This document shows positions 8,432 to 16,745 of a stretch of 18,500 bases of DNA, in pieces. Origin of the DNA: Hypholoma sublateritium FD-334 SS-4. Lineage: Eukaryota > Basidiomycota > Agaricomycetes > Agaricales > Strophariaceae. The number at the start of each line of letters is the position of its first letter. The first letter of the stretch is position 1. The position numbers and the translations under genes were made by a program. A model generated the notes under the pieces. The model was not told the DNA's origin. It did not search any database and saw nothing but the letters and a program-made list of their open reading frames with translations. The DNA is taken from the NCBI GenBank assembly GCA_000827495.1, contig KN817772.1, forward strand, positions 1-18,500. Direction: 5' to 3'.

Positions 8432-9048
8432 GATTATCCCCGACGATACGACCATTACACGCGACGATGTGCATAACTTACCGGCTCTCGGAATAATTAT
8501 CAACATTTCTTTGAAAGTCGTTACACCATCCGGCCTCGAGCTCCTCAAACAATGCTGCTCCCATCCCCGACATTTTCTCTGTAGACTTCCTCGCCCTCCG
8601 TCAATTCAGCTGATAAAAGCCTCGCGCGCTCCATGCCACTGTCTCGGCTGTAGACTTCTCTCAACCACGACGTTGCCAAGCTTATCATGTCCTATACCAC
8701 CCATGGACGCAGCCCAAAGACGACCCCGGATCTCACTTGTACCGCCAACATCGCACACAACGATGTTTTTGATCAGGTGAGCCGGTTCCTGCTGACCAGT
8801 CGCTCCCGCTGAACTAATCTTCGTAGGAATCTCTGCGCTCTGCGTGCCTACACTCATGCACAAAATATCTGGAACGTGGTCATAGGAAGGCCGCAGCGCC
8901 TTTGTCACCTAGCTGTGCTTCCCTTATGCTTGCCCCACTTCTGTGGCTTCCATCGGTATCACGATGCCAGATGGCCAGTTTTGCCTCGACCGCCTCTTCA
9001 GGCCTGGTGCGCCCCCCGCTTCCCCTTGTTTCCCTTTCTGACCTGTGA
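8432..9048 (+). pseudogene. Possible decayed continuation of the zinc-finger gene
   Basis: After the stop at 8429-8431 a different frame reads ADIQAHEIIPDDTTITRDDV, suggesting a frameshift or a missed intron near 8400. Further on, exon-like 8654-8776 (TSLNHDVAKLIMSY to AHNDVFDQ) splices across a 50-nt intron (8777-8826: GTGAGC donor, ACTAATC branch, TCGTAG acceptor) to 8827-9048 (ESLRSACLHSCTKYLERGHRK to TGA), staying open for 114 codons. A second frame over 8540-8600 (AAPIPDIFSVDFLALRQF) also looks protein-like. I recognise no family; joining these to the finger gene is inference from proximity and strand. 9049-9196 has no feature. Confidence 0.35.
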
Positions 9049-9196
9049 ATTAGCCACGTTGCTGCCGCCCTATGCGCATTCCTAACCCTTTATTCTACGT
9101 CGTGTTTCCCCGCCTCCCCGTATACCCGCCGTCACCACCATCAACGCGTGTCGGTCCATGTCCAAATTACGAGCAAGTCGCACGCTGCGCGGCTAA

Positions 9197-9516
9197 TCAC
9201 ACCGTCTCGGGCACGGAGCCGGCGGCGCCTCTCCTAATGCAGGTGTGACCACGACGACGCTCAGCACTTTAACTACAATCACCACGATGTCCACGACGAC
9301 GACGATGCCCAGCGCCCCTCCGTCGCGCCCATCGTCGCCGGTGCTCGTGTATCCGAAGAAACCTCCAGCTGCGCCTGCTCCACCTAATCTTGTCCTGCCG
9401 ACATGGGCCGACACGTTCTTCGTCGCGCCGCGTAGCGTACTGCCCCCTCGTGCACCTTTACCGCCGAGTCCAGAGTCACCGAAGGTCTCGCACGATGAAC
9501 ACGTCCTCAGCAAAAC
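9197..9516 (+). pseudogene. YML020W-like alpha/beta hydrolase, 5' part (left of the transposon)
   Basis: The frame is open from 9197. It passes through a Thr-rich stretch, then PNLVLPTWADTFFVAPRS, a segment I associate with the N-terminal part of the fungal family that includes the uncharacterised yeast protein YML020W. It reaches HVLSKT, where the transposon interrupts. No ATG is identifiable: upstream sequence is open only to a TAA at 9194-9196 and the true N-terminus is lost or in an unrecognised exon. Collapsing the GCAAAAC duplication across the element continues in the same frame as SKTLKLVGSVLFATGAP on the right. Confidence 0.78.
9510..9516. repeat. Left target-site duplication GCAAAAC
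   Basis: GCAAAAC directly abuts the left end of the element and is repeated at 10410-10416. Seven bases match exactly; an eighth may be a mismatch on either side. Confidence 0.8.
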
Positions 9517-10409
9517 CACCAGTATCCGCTGTAATCATACATGAAGTATGGGCAGTTGCCATTTTATGTTGATGCATCCCCAGGGGCAACTTCCCAAGGC
9601 CTCTGGCAGAGGCATTTGGGGGGCGTTTTGGTACTACGACGTAGACTACGTGGCCTGCGTCGCAAGGCTGTGCTTGTTTGTTTGCACATTGATGCGCATC
9701 AAAAGCCAATGTGTGACCTCCTGCTTGCCTCTATTTACATTGTGCNGGCTCACTCATGTCATATTCTGGCCTCAAATCCAAACAAATGTAAATAATAGCC
9801 ATNAGNCCAGGCCTAGCATGGGAATAACACCNAGGCTCAAAATGGAAGGCCAAGCTGGACTTTGCCAAATCCAGCCCAAGTCCNTCTTTTGGGCAGTAGC
9901 ACATGAGATTGCAAAGTCATCTAATCTAGTTGATATCTAGCTGATAAAAGGCCCTTATCTCATTGTTTTGTGCACAGACCACTGAATTTCTTTCCATATA
10001 CAGATAGTTTATGAATTTTAGGGAATTTTAAAAAATATTTCATAATTTTCTGAGGTGGTCAAATTTGCAAATAGGCAGCCATTCAAAAATTCATTTTGCA
10101 TTTTGCCAAATAAGGAAGCCACCTATAGTGATGATTTTGGTATATTTGGATAGCTCTGAATTTTCTGCTAATTTAGCAATTTTTTTCTCATTTTTCTATT
10201 TTTAGACCAGCTTATGTAAAATATAGCTCCTACATTTGGAAGCCATGGGCAGTTGGCTAGGCCATGCATGGGGGGCAGGCCCTTGGGCAACTGCCCTGTG
10301 ATGCATCACTGGGCAACTACCCAAGCCTTTGGGCAGTTGCCCTTGGGGATGCATCAACATAGTTAGGCAACTGCCCATACTGCATGTATAATTACAGCGA
10401 CCATGGTTG
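9517..10409. mobile_element. 893-bp non-autonomous terminal-inverted-repeat DNA transposon
   Basis: The two ends are inverted repeats of about 80 bp with roughly 66 matching positions. Both contain CGCTGTAAT, ATACATG, AGTATGGGCAGTTGCC, TATGTTGATGCATCCCCA and GGGCAACT in the same order and spacing when the right end is reverse-complemented. The outermost ten bases are diverged apart from CA at the tip. Both sides carry the target duplication GCAAAAC. The interior (about 9600-10300) is AT-rich, has no transposase, and contains several palindromic GGGCAACTGCCC-like motifs near the right end. A 7-8 bp duplication fits hAT or KDZ-type elements; I cannot assign the superfamily from this copy. Four ambiguous bases at 9746-9832 and one at 9884 suggest the assembler saw variant copies. 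Confidence 0.9.
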
Positions 10410-10416
10410 GCAAAAC
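10410..10416. repeat. Right target-site duplication GCAAAAC
   Basis: Exact copy of 9510-9516, abutting the right end of the transposon. In both places the AAA is in the same codon frame of the interrupted gene. Confidence 0.8.
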
Positions 10417-11671
10417 GTTGAAGCTCGTCGGCAGTGTACTGTTCGCGACAGGCGCGCCTCCACCACCCGCTCCATCCTCCCCCTCATCGCCCACCTCACC
10501 CTCGAGACGGAAACACCCACATCCTACGCGTCCTAGTCGGTTGGCGCGCGTCGCGAACGCCTGCTGCGTTCCGCGCGTGGGGCCAAGAGCTGCCCAAGGC
10601 GTGGATGGTGGTACAGGAAGGTGTGAGCGAACAGGATGGGTTGCGTTCCACGTCCGTGGATAGCTCGCCACGGATAGTTCGGCGAAGAGGGTCGTGAGGC
10701 ACTAATGATGGTAGGTCGGAACGTATATACGCGAAAACGAGTGTTGAGGCGGGGGAGATGCGTGATGTTCTGCGAGGGTATAGACGTCGTTGTCATTGGT
10801 ATACGTGGGTGGTTCCCGGGTAGGTAATTCCTTTCTGCTCATGCGTTCGATGGCTCATGCCGTGTAAGTGCGATGCTCCATACGGTCTTCGGTGAGGTAA
10901 GACTTGGTTTAATTTTTGTTCTTGATAGATAGGATAACTAAAACTGAATTGATAGCCTACGGGCACAGTTTGCGAACATGACGGAATAGGCTTTGCACGC
11001 CGCTGAAGTAGAGCATGGCATGCAGCTCGAGAAGATCATGAAGATACCTCTCGAAGGCAATGGCACTATCGAGCGACGCGTCGACAAGTACGTATCTCAT
11101 TCTTTCTAGTGTACTCTACACGTTCTTGCAGTCCTTCTCGCCGCTTAACTCATGGTTCTATCCATAGGCTATATACTAAACTACTCGCAAATGGCGAATG
11201 GATCACTGATCTCCACGCTGCTGACGCCATTATCGTCGTGACACATTCGCAGGGCTCCATTGTATCGACCCACCTCCTCGACTGCCTCATCCGCGATGGC
11301 CACATTGTAGCGCCAAAAAACGTCGACGCCGTTCGCGCCGATGCGCTGAAGAACATCGCCATGGCCGCAGGCGAGGGTGGAGTAGGGGGCGGCGTAGGAG
11401 CAGGCACCGCAGGTGTGGACGGAGCGGCCACACGCAACGTACAGCGTGTGTGCTGCCTCGCGCTCTGAGGGATTCATCTCGGGCCTCTGCGCTACCTGAG
11501 CAGCAGCACCCTCGTTGGCCCGTATCTCCAGGTAAGTTCTTCCGCTCATTTCCTCGGCCCTTCATTTGGGTCTCGTGCGGCTTTTGTGACGCGCTTGAAC
11601 CACTTATCCTGATGCTTTGTTCGTTCTAGTACTTTGAATCCACCGCCGCGCGCGAGCTGTTCGAGTTCCAG
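10410..11671 (+). pseudogene. YML020W-like alpha/beta hydrolase, 3' part (right of the transposon)
   Basis: Starts with the second GCAAAAC and reads KTLKLVGSVLFATGAP, then in shifted frames WGQELPKAWMVVQEGVSE, VVVIGIRGWFPG, AMLHTVFGE and PTGT, AQFANMTE, and EHGMQLEKIMKIPLEGNGTI. It continues as LANGEWITDLHAADAIIVV with the nucleophile elbow THSQG (11241-11255, Ser codon 11247). The order matches the fungal YML020W-like family, whose function is unknown. Lesions: frame changes near 10500-10700 and 10973; stop TAG at 10987-10989; stop TGA at 11466-11468 just before GIHLGPLRYLSS. Introns: about 10894-10965, 11088-11167 and 11532-11629. The last exon, YFESTAARELFEFQ, ends at 11671 on a GTAAGC donor, but no following exon is found, so the 3' end is missing. 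Confidence 0.82.
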
Positions 11672-12044
11672 GTAAGCTGGCCTGCGTTCCCTTTTGCAGA
11701 CCACCGTGATACTCATCAATTTCCTTCCCCCTTTCTATAACTCCCTTCCCCCCGGCGTTCAACTTGACATTACTTTGTTTATGTGCGCTTATCTTCTCTT
11801 TTTGCGGCGCACACCATTTCTGCCGGTGTTTCTGACGACCTTTCCATTCCACGTCACTCGTGTCGGAGTCGCTCAGCCAAGGTAGTTGGCAACATCGTTG
11901 ATATGGACGTTGGTATTATGTAGTATGTGCATGTACCCATAAAATGTGAAAATAAGAATAGGGTATTGTAGCAAATATGATGTAGATGGTGCAAGAGTAG
12001 TGGGAAGATCAAACAAAAATGTAGAGCTGAAGAGCACCACCCAT
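11672..12044. other. Intergenic stretch between convergent genes
   Basis: A GTAAGC donor from the hydrolase remnant opens this stretch, followed by a pyrimidine-rich part and then AT-rich sequence that would form the 3' untranslated region of the cyclin gene on the minus strand. No gene is supported; small ORFs here are low-complexity. Confidence 0.6.
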
Positions 12045-12899
12045 CTACCAACCAGAAGGAACAGCGAATGCAAACATTTTTGTATATAGAGGATGCGCCA
12101 TGTTTATCAAAGGAGTATTTGTGGTCCCAAACAAGAGTGATGAATCCATAGAGCTGGAGGAGCCAAGGGGTGGGGTGGATCTAGAGACAATAACATCTTG
12201 ACAAGGGTCAGCGTGGACGTCCATTTCTCCAGGTAGCAATGAATTGTGAGGCGTGGAGACAAATGCTGCTGCATAATCTGGATAGGTTGACTGCATTTCC
12301 CAAAAATTGGCCCTGATTTTTTTTTCGAAACTAGAAAGAATCAAACTGCTGACAGTGATTTCCCAGTCCAGATATTTGCAGATCTCACGCTCCATCTGAT
12401 TGAGCTGGTGTGCAGTAAATATGCCCTGGGCAACAATACACCACGATTCCGCCGAGTAAGTGTAGTCGCACATGACTTTCGATGAAAGTCTAAATGCTGA
12501 AATAAACAACTGGTGACCCGACAAGCCGCGCGCCAACGGAAAACGCGATTTCAGTCGTTGTAGGAGAACTAATGCAGAAAACATGACGGCTGGATGTAGT
12601 TCTGCGCGATATAAAGCGTACGCAATGAAGAAAGGCAGTTTCAAAAGTGCACGTGTGGCCAACGAAGATTGGGGGTATTCGGGACACAAAAATAACTGGC
12701 TGATGAAGTGTGACGCCAGTCGTGCAAGATCTTCCTGCCCGAGGTATGGGTCAATGCCTGTTCTTGCCACGCTGTTTAATGGTGATGCCTATGTATACAG
12801 GTGAGAAGAACGGTCTGGCCGTCGAGCACTGGTTCTAGTTACCGAAGGGACAGTGAAGGAGCACCGCGAGGCTTCTAAGCTTGTGCATTGGAAGGCCAT
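12045..12899 (-). CDS. Cyclin (fungal cyclin-box protein), two exons
   Basis: Cyclins bind and activate a cyclin-dependent kinase. Exon 1 (12899-12843) starts at ATG and gives 19 residues; a 54-nt intron (12842-12789, GTAACT to ACATAG) leads to exon 2 (12788-12045). Without splicing, the in-frame TAG of that acceptor would stop translation, so the intron is needed to use this ATG. Total 266 residues. The cyclin box spans roughly residues 40-160. LSSKVMCDYTYSAESW carries the conserved lysine (about 123), and GIFTAHQLNQMEREICKYLDW carries the conserved glutamate. Both are characteristic of fungal PCL/CLN-like cyclins. The C-terminal tail is Ser-rich and ends in FAVPSGW. The donor is not an ideal match, so the N-terminus is less certain than the box. 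No stop, frameshift or N occurs. The gene faces the hydrolase remnant tail-to-tail. Confidence 0.85.
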
Positions 12900-13038
12900 T
12901 GGATTTGTATGAAAAGATGCAGAAATGTTGTAGGCAGAAGTGTGTCAGGAAACACAAGCAGGAGGATACGATGGTTCTGCCACGTAAATAGTGCTAAAGT
13001 CAAAATATTTGAACCCAGCATTTGATGGAACTTTATTT
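12900..13038. promoter_or_regulatory. Upstream region of the cyclin gene
   Basis: Presumed 5' flank of the minus-strand cyclin gene. No clear TATA element or factor site can be named. It ends at the 54-bp duplication, whose palindromes lie within about 250 bases of the start codon and could affect transcription (inference). Confidence 0.35.
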
Positions 13039-13146
13039 GAAAAATTGGTCATACCCAGGGACTTCCCTGGGTATGGCGAAGTTGCCATCGACGAAAAATT
13101 GGTCATACCCAGGGACTTCCCTGGGTATGGCGAAGTTGCCATCGAC
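13039..13146. repeat. Perfect 54-bp tandem duplication, each copy with a palindrome
   Basis: 13039-13092 and 13093-13146 are identical. Each starts GAAAAATTGGTCATACCC and ends GTTGCCATCGAC. Within each is a hairpin with 12-bp perfect arms (CATACCCAGGGA and TCCCTGGGTATG) around a 2-base loop CT (about 13050-13075 and 13104-13129). Small ORFs reading through it on both strands reflect the duplication and are not called. The perfect identity, unlike the diverged repeats elsewhere in the window, points to a recent event. Confidence 0.95.
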
Positions 13147-13259
13147 AGCGTGCAGAAAAATGCACGTGAGCTCTCCCAACGCCATGCCTAGTCTCGCGAG
13201 CCAGCCGTTGTGTTGCCCTAATCGGGTATCTGGCCAGAAATCGTGAGCCATCAAATAAA

Positions 13260-14496
13260 TTGATGGGGCCGGATATCCATTCCATCCACCCCTTCCCCCG
13301 ATTCGTCCTTCCCTCTTCCACCTCCTCCGCCATCGACATCCCCCATTGTATGCTCAAGACTCACACGCACATCCCTCCGCGCNCAGACACGACCGTCTTC
13401 GGCGACTCCACCCGACATCCATCCCGCGCAATCCGCATACCGAATCGCAGTNTGGGGGCCAATCTCTGACAGAACGACTGCGTGCGTCCGCCGGCACACA
13501 GACGCGGGAGCCATTGACCCGCNGTGACGATGTCCACCGCACCCGCTGTCGCGATCCGTGTAGTGGCTGGCGGGCGCTGATATCGCACAAGGCAGCTACG
13601 CGCATCCGTGGACCCACAAACAGAAGGTAAGCACACGCATTTGGGCCTCATACAGGACTTACCGACATCTGCCTGCAGGCAGCATTGTCGCTCCTTCGCG
13701 GCCTACAACGCTACGGATCTGTCAATATACAAGGTAAGTTTGCATATTCGGGCCTTACACAATACTTACCTGCGTATGCCTGCAGGTACACACAGCCGCC
13801 GTCGACTCGTCGCCAGCAGAGACCGCATGGCGCGTCCTCACCTGTTGTCCGTGTCGCAGCTCGCGCTGTGGCTGTGGGTGGTGGGTGCCGCGATCACACG
13901 GGGCGAGGGCGCACACCGCCCAATCACCCACCTTCGACATTGTGATTCGGGCGCGCCGCGGCCAGGGCGCCGTTCGTGGGGATTCCCGCACACTGACAGC
14001 GTCTGCGCTCCATGGAGACGGAGTCAGCTTGCGGCGCGCGTGGAGGGGGGCTGTGTCATTCAGAAAACACCCAAGGTAAGCGTCCTTCATATTCCTCTCT
14101 TTTTATGACAACTCACTTCTCCCCAGCACGCCCACATCTGTTGCGTGATTTGCAAAAAAAACCCGCCCGGCACACAGAACACACCCCCGCCTTCCGTGGA
14201 TGGTGGGCGCCATCACACTACGAGGTAAGCGCGCCTCCGCTCCCTTCACCTACCCACTCAGACGCCGCGATTCTCCCAGGAAACTCTTTTATCATCCACG
14301 ACGCACCCCGGACGTTGACCGNCGACATCCCAGCCAGGCGCAATCACACCTGGATATGCTGGCCAAGCGATTCCCGCCNTGGCGAGCTCGCGCTGCATTC
14401 AGGTGCATGNCGCGACGTTCACACTCGCGCTACGCAAGGGCGCAGCCCCCACTTCTGCGCTATGGACGACTGCTACGGATGCACTGCTAGGCGCGA
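13260..14496 (+). other. Intron-rich GC tract, first part: gene remnant of unknown family
   Basis: Four well-formed introns: 13627-13678, 13734-13785, 14076-14126 and 14225-14279 (51-55 nt, GTAAG donors, CAG acceptors). Exon pieces can be read across junctions, for example YNATDLSIYK into VHTAAVDSSPAETAWRVL over intron 2, and DRRHPSQAQSHLDM with MLAKRFP further on. No single frame survives the whole tract and no family is recognised. A candidate start, ATG at 13531 (STAPAVAIRVVAGGR), meets a stop before the first intron. GC-rich sequence gives open frames on both strands, so isolated ORFs are weak evidence here; the introns are the stronger signal. Confidence 0.4.
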
Positions 14497-15517
14497 ATGA
14501 CACGCAGACACCGCCCAACGCAGCGCCGTCTCAGCTGGCGCCTATTTCTCGCGCCCAAGGTGAGTGCACANCTNATTTCTTCGTGAAATCCGCTGACATT
14601 CTCTGCAGCGCATTCCTTCCGGCACGCATCACACAACGGCGGCTAGCGACACCACACACACCCACCCGGCTGTGGTGGCTAAGGCGAGGTGTGCATCCCA
14701 CCCCACAGCGCTTACAGCTCATATCCGCCCGCCGCTGCACGACGCACTGTTCACGCATCTGTGTACAGCACGCGCACATCCGCCTCGGATGCGAAGCGCA
14801 CGTCCACAAAACGTGCCNAGGCAGCGGATGCGCTGGTGGATCGTGCGGCGGCGTGCTTCGGGTCAAGGTAAGTTAAAAATACTGCACTTCTGTTCATGCA
14901 CGCTACTTACGTGCCTAGGGCCAGGGCGTCGTCTGTACGACCATACAGCGGCGCGCTATCGCCGTGGCTCGAGCTGTCGACGCCCAGAACTAAGACGGGG
15001 AATAGGCGGCATCTCCATGCCTGCGGCGTCGCTTACGCTCGAACGGCAGCGCCGCAAATCGCACAGGGCTCGGATGGACGCANATGAGGCGCGGATACAC
15101 CCGCCTCTGTCCGTGAGCTCGATATATAGGCTCAGGACTCAGGTAAGTCTATCTACTACATATTCGTGCGTTCTGCGCTCATGAGGCACCCAGGGCGCCG
15201 CCAGCGCAAGTGCACAACGAGCAATTGACGACGAGGCGCGCGGCGTGGATGCACAGAACATGAGGCTCGAGCTGCGCGANGAGGGCGAGGGCGAGGTGTC
15301 GTCGCAATGCGGCTCGACCCGCGGCACGTACATCCCTTGGGCGGGCGAGAACGCGCGCGTTCTTCGGGCGTGTCGCTCAGCGAAGGTGACGGCTGTGGTG
15401 GAAGCACCCACCACAGTTGCACCGCGGCGTACGACGACGGAGGGTGTGTGCACAGCGCCGCGTAGGTTACGGGCGGGGGTTCTGGATAACAAACGAGGTG
15501 ATGAGGGCACTTGCTGA
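14497..15517 (+). CDS. Candidate spliced gene, 289 residues, unknown function
   Basis: ATG at 14497, exons 14497-14559, 14609-14867, 14919-15142 and 15194-15517. The introns are 49, 51 and 51 nt, with donors GTGAGT, GTAAGT and GTAAGT, and acceptors CTGCAG, CCTAG and CCCAG. The frame stays open across all three junctions to a TGA at 15515. The first half is Arg/His/Thr-rich. The fourth exon is more protein-like and acidic: ASAQRAIDDEARGVDAQNMR and EEGEGEV-like (one N falls there). I do not recognise any domain. High GC makes long open frames common, so this could be a remnant or a non-coding spliced transcript. The introns are better supported than the protein. Confidence 0.3.
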
Positions 15518-16745
15518 CCCCACAGTGTGGCGCCGACATACCTCCTGCGGTCAGCGTACCCCAAACACACAGCCAACGCGCCTGGGCGGTAACCCAGACG
15601 CGAGGTGTCTGCGTGGCGGCTGGGTATCACTCCTGGGCGCGTGGTGCGTCCGTACGCGCTGCTACAGTCTCTCAGGTGAGCTCGCCACCCACTGCATCGA
15701 ACCGGGCACTTATCTTCACATTCCACCATCCTCCAGAACGATGCCGCCGACAGAGTCGACGCACGACGCTNTGAATATACGTGCATGGGCAGCAGCACCT
15801 GTGTCGCCNATCCGGACACCGGGCGGCCTGGTACCTTCGACGCGGCGGGATGGGGCGAGTGAGCTAGGGTGAGGTGGCAGAGGCGCGATCGCACGGAGTC
15901 AGTACACCGTGGGCATCTCAATGAGAGGCGTGTGCTTACCTGGGATGGAGCAGGCGCGATGTGGTGGGCGATTCGATAGGCGCACCACACTGGGATCTGC
16001 ACCAAGGTGAGTTCGTTACTTTTTTCGGGCGGCTGCGCTTTCTCACCTATCCAGCGCATGCAGAACAGGCGCCTGACATCTCGAAGCGCGCGTTTCACGG
16101 CAGCGCAGCGGCTGTAGCGGCNAAATTCCTGGAAGGAAACAAGATGAGCGACATCCGTACCGCGGTATGCTCACATACCTTCCATGACAGGCGGCGCGCA
16201 TTGCGATCCGAGGCTACGAACACGGTAAGCGCCTAGCCAGTCGTTCGTATATGCCCTTCACTTACCTAAACGCGGACAGACGGCGTGGGCATGTCAAGGC
16301 GCGCGGCGCATGTGTGTCGACCTGGCGCATCGTGTGGGCGCTAGCATTGCGCATGACTTACCTGGGAGCTACGACCCGTAGCGAGGTGTCGAGCGCAGAT
16401 CACGATCAATGAGGAGGCTAAAATGAAGGTGAGTATCCGCGTCATTCCTCTTAAATGGCGCTCGCGTACCTTTTGACGTGCAATAGATCTATCCGCGGCG
16501 CNAGTAGGCTGAGGCGCACGGCCCCTGCATGTCGACGTCGACAGTGAGCAGAGTGTTCTTGGGCGGCTACAGCAATAGATATCGTAGCTTACCTAGGAGC
16601 TGCGGATGTTGTGTGCAGGCAACGAAGGGCGCAGCGGAGGGCGAGAGGTGAGGAGGAGATGAGAGAAGGGAGGTTGGAATGGGATGGGGGCCAACGGTAA
16701 ATCCAAGGCCCTTTTATATGTAGCTCAATAGACCCGTGTGCGTAT
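15518..16745 (+). other. Intron-rich GC tract, second part: gene remnant of unknown family
   Basis: Four further introns: 15676-15736, 16007-16063, 16225-16279 and 16429-16486. Splicing 16007-16063 joins DVVGDSIGAPHWDLHQ to EQAPDISKRAFHGSAAAVA, and the next exon continues KFLEGNKMSDIRTA. 16225-16279 then joins SEATNT to TAWACQGARR before a stop at about 16379. This run looks like genuine coding sequence, but no start codon is in frame (a TGA lies upstream at about 15922) and no family is recognised. After 16486 there is a purine-rich tract (about 16625-16690) without genes, then the amidohydrolase remnant. Confidence 0.4.

Noticed and set aside
9541..9940. ORFs of 84 and 130 codons inside the transposon
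   Set aside because: They begin in the terminal inverted repeat, contain ambiguous bases and show no transposase features.
9517..10409. Firm assignment of the transposon to the KDZ or hAT superfamily
   Set aside because: The 7-8 bp target duplication is compatible with either, but there is no transposase in this copy and the outer ten bases of the ends have diverged.
12945..13254. Short ORFs with a doubled peptide (IPRDFPGYGEVAID on plus, FAIPREVPGYDQF on minus)
   Set aside because: The doubling comes from the perfect 54-bp DNA duplication and its palindrome, which makes both strands look alike; there is no gene context.
15139..16098. 319-codon minus-strand open frame
   Set aside because: Composition is Arg/Ser/Ala-rich without any domain, it runs antisense through several good plus-strand introns, and GC-rich sequence here gives open frames on both strands.
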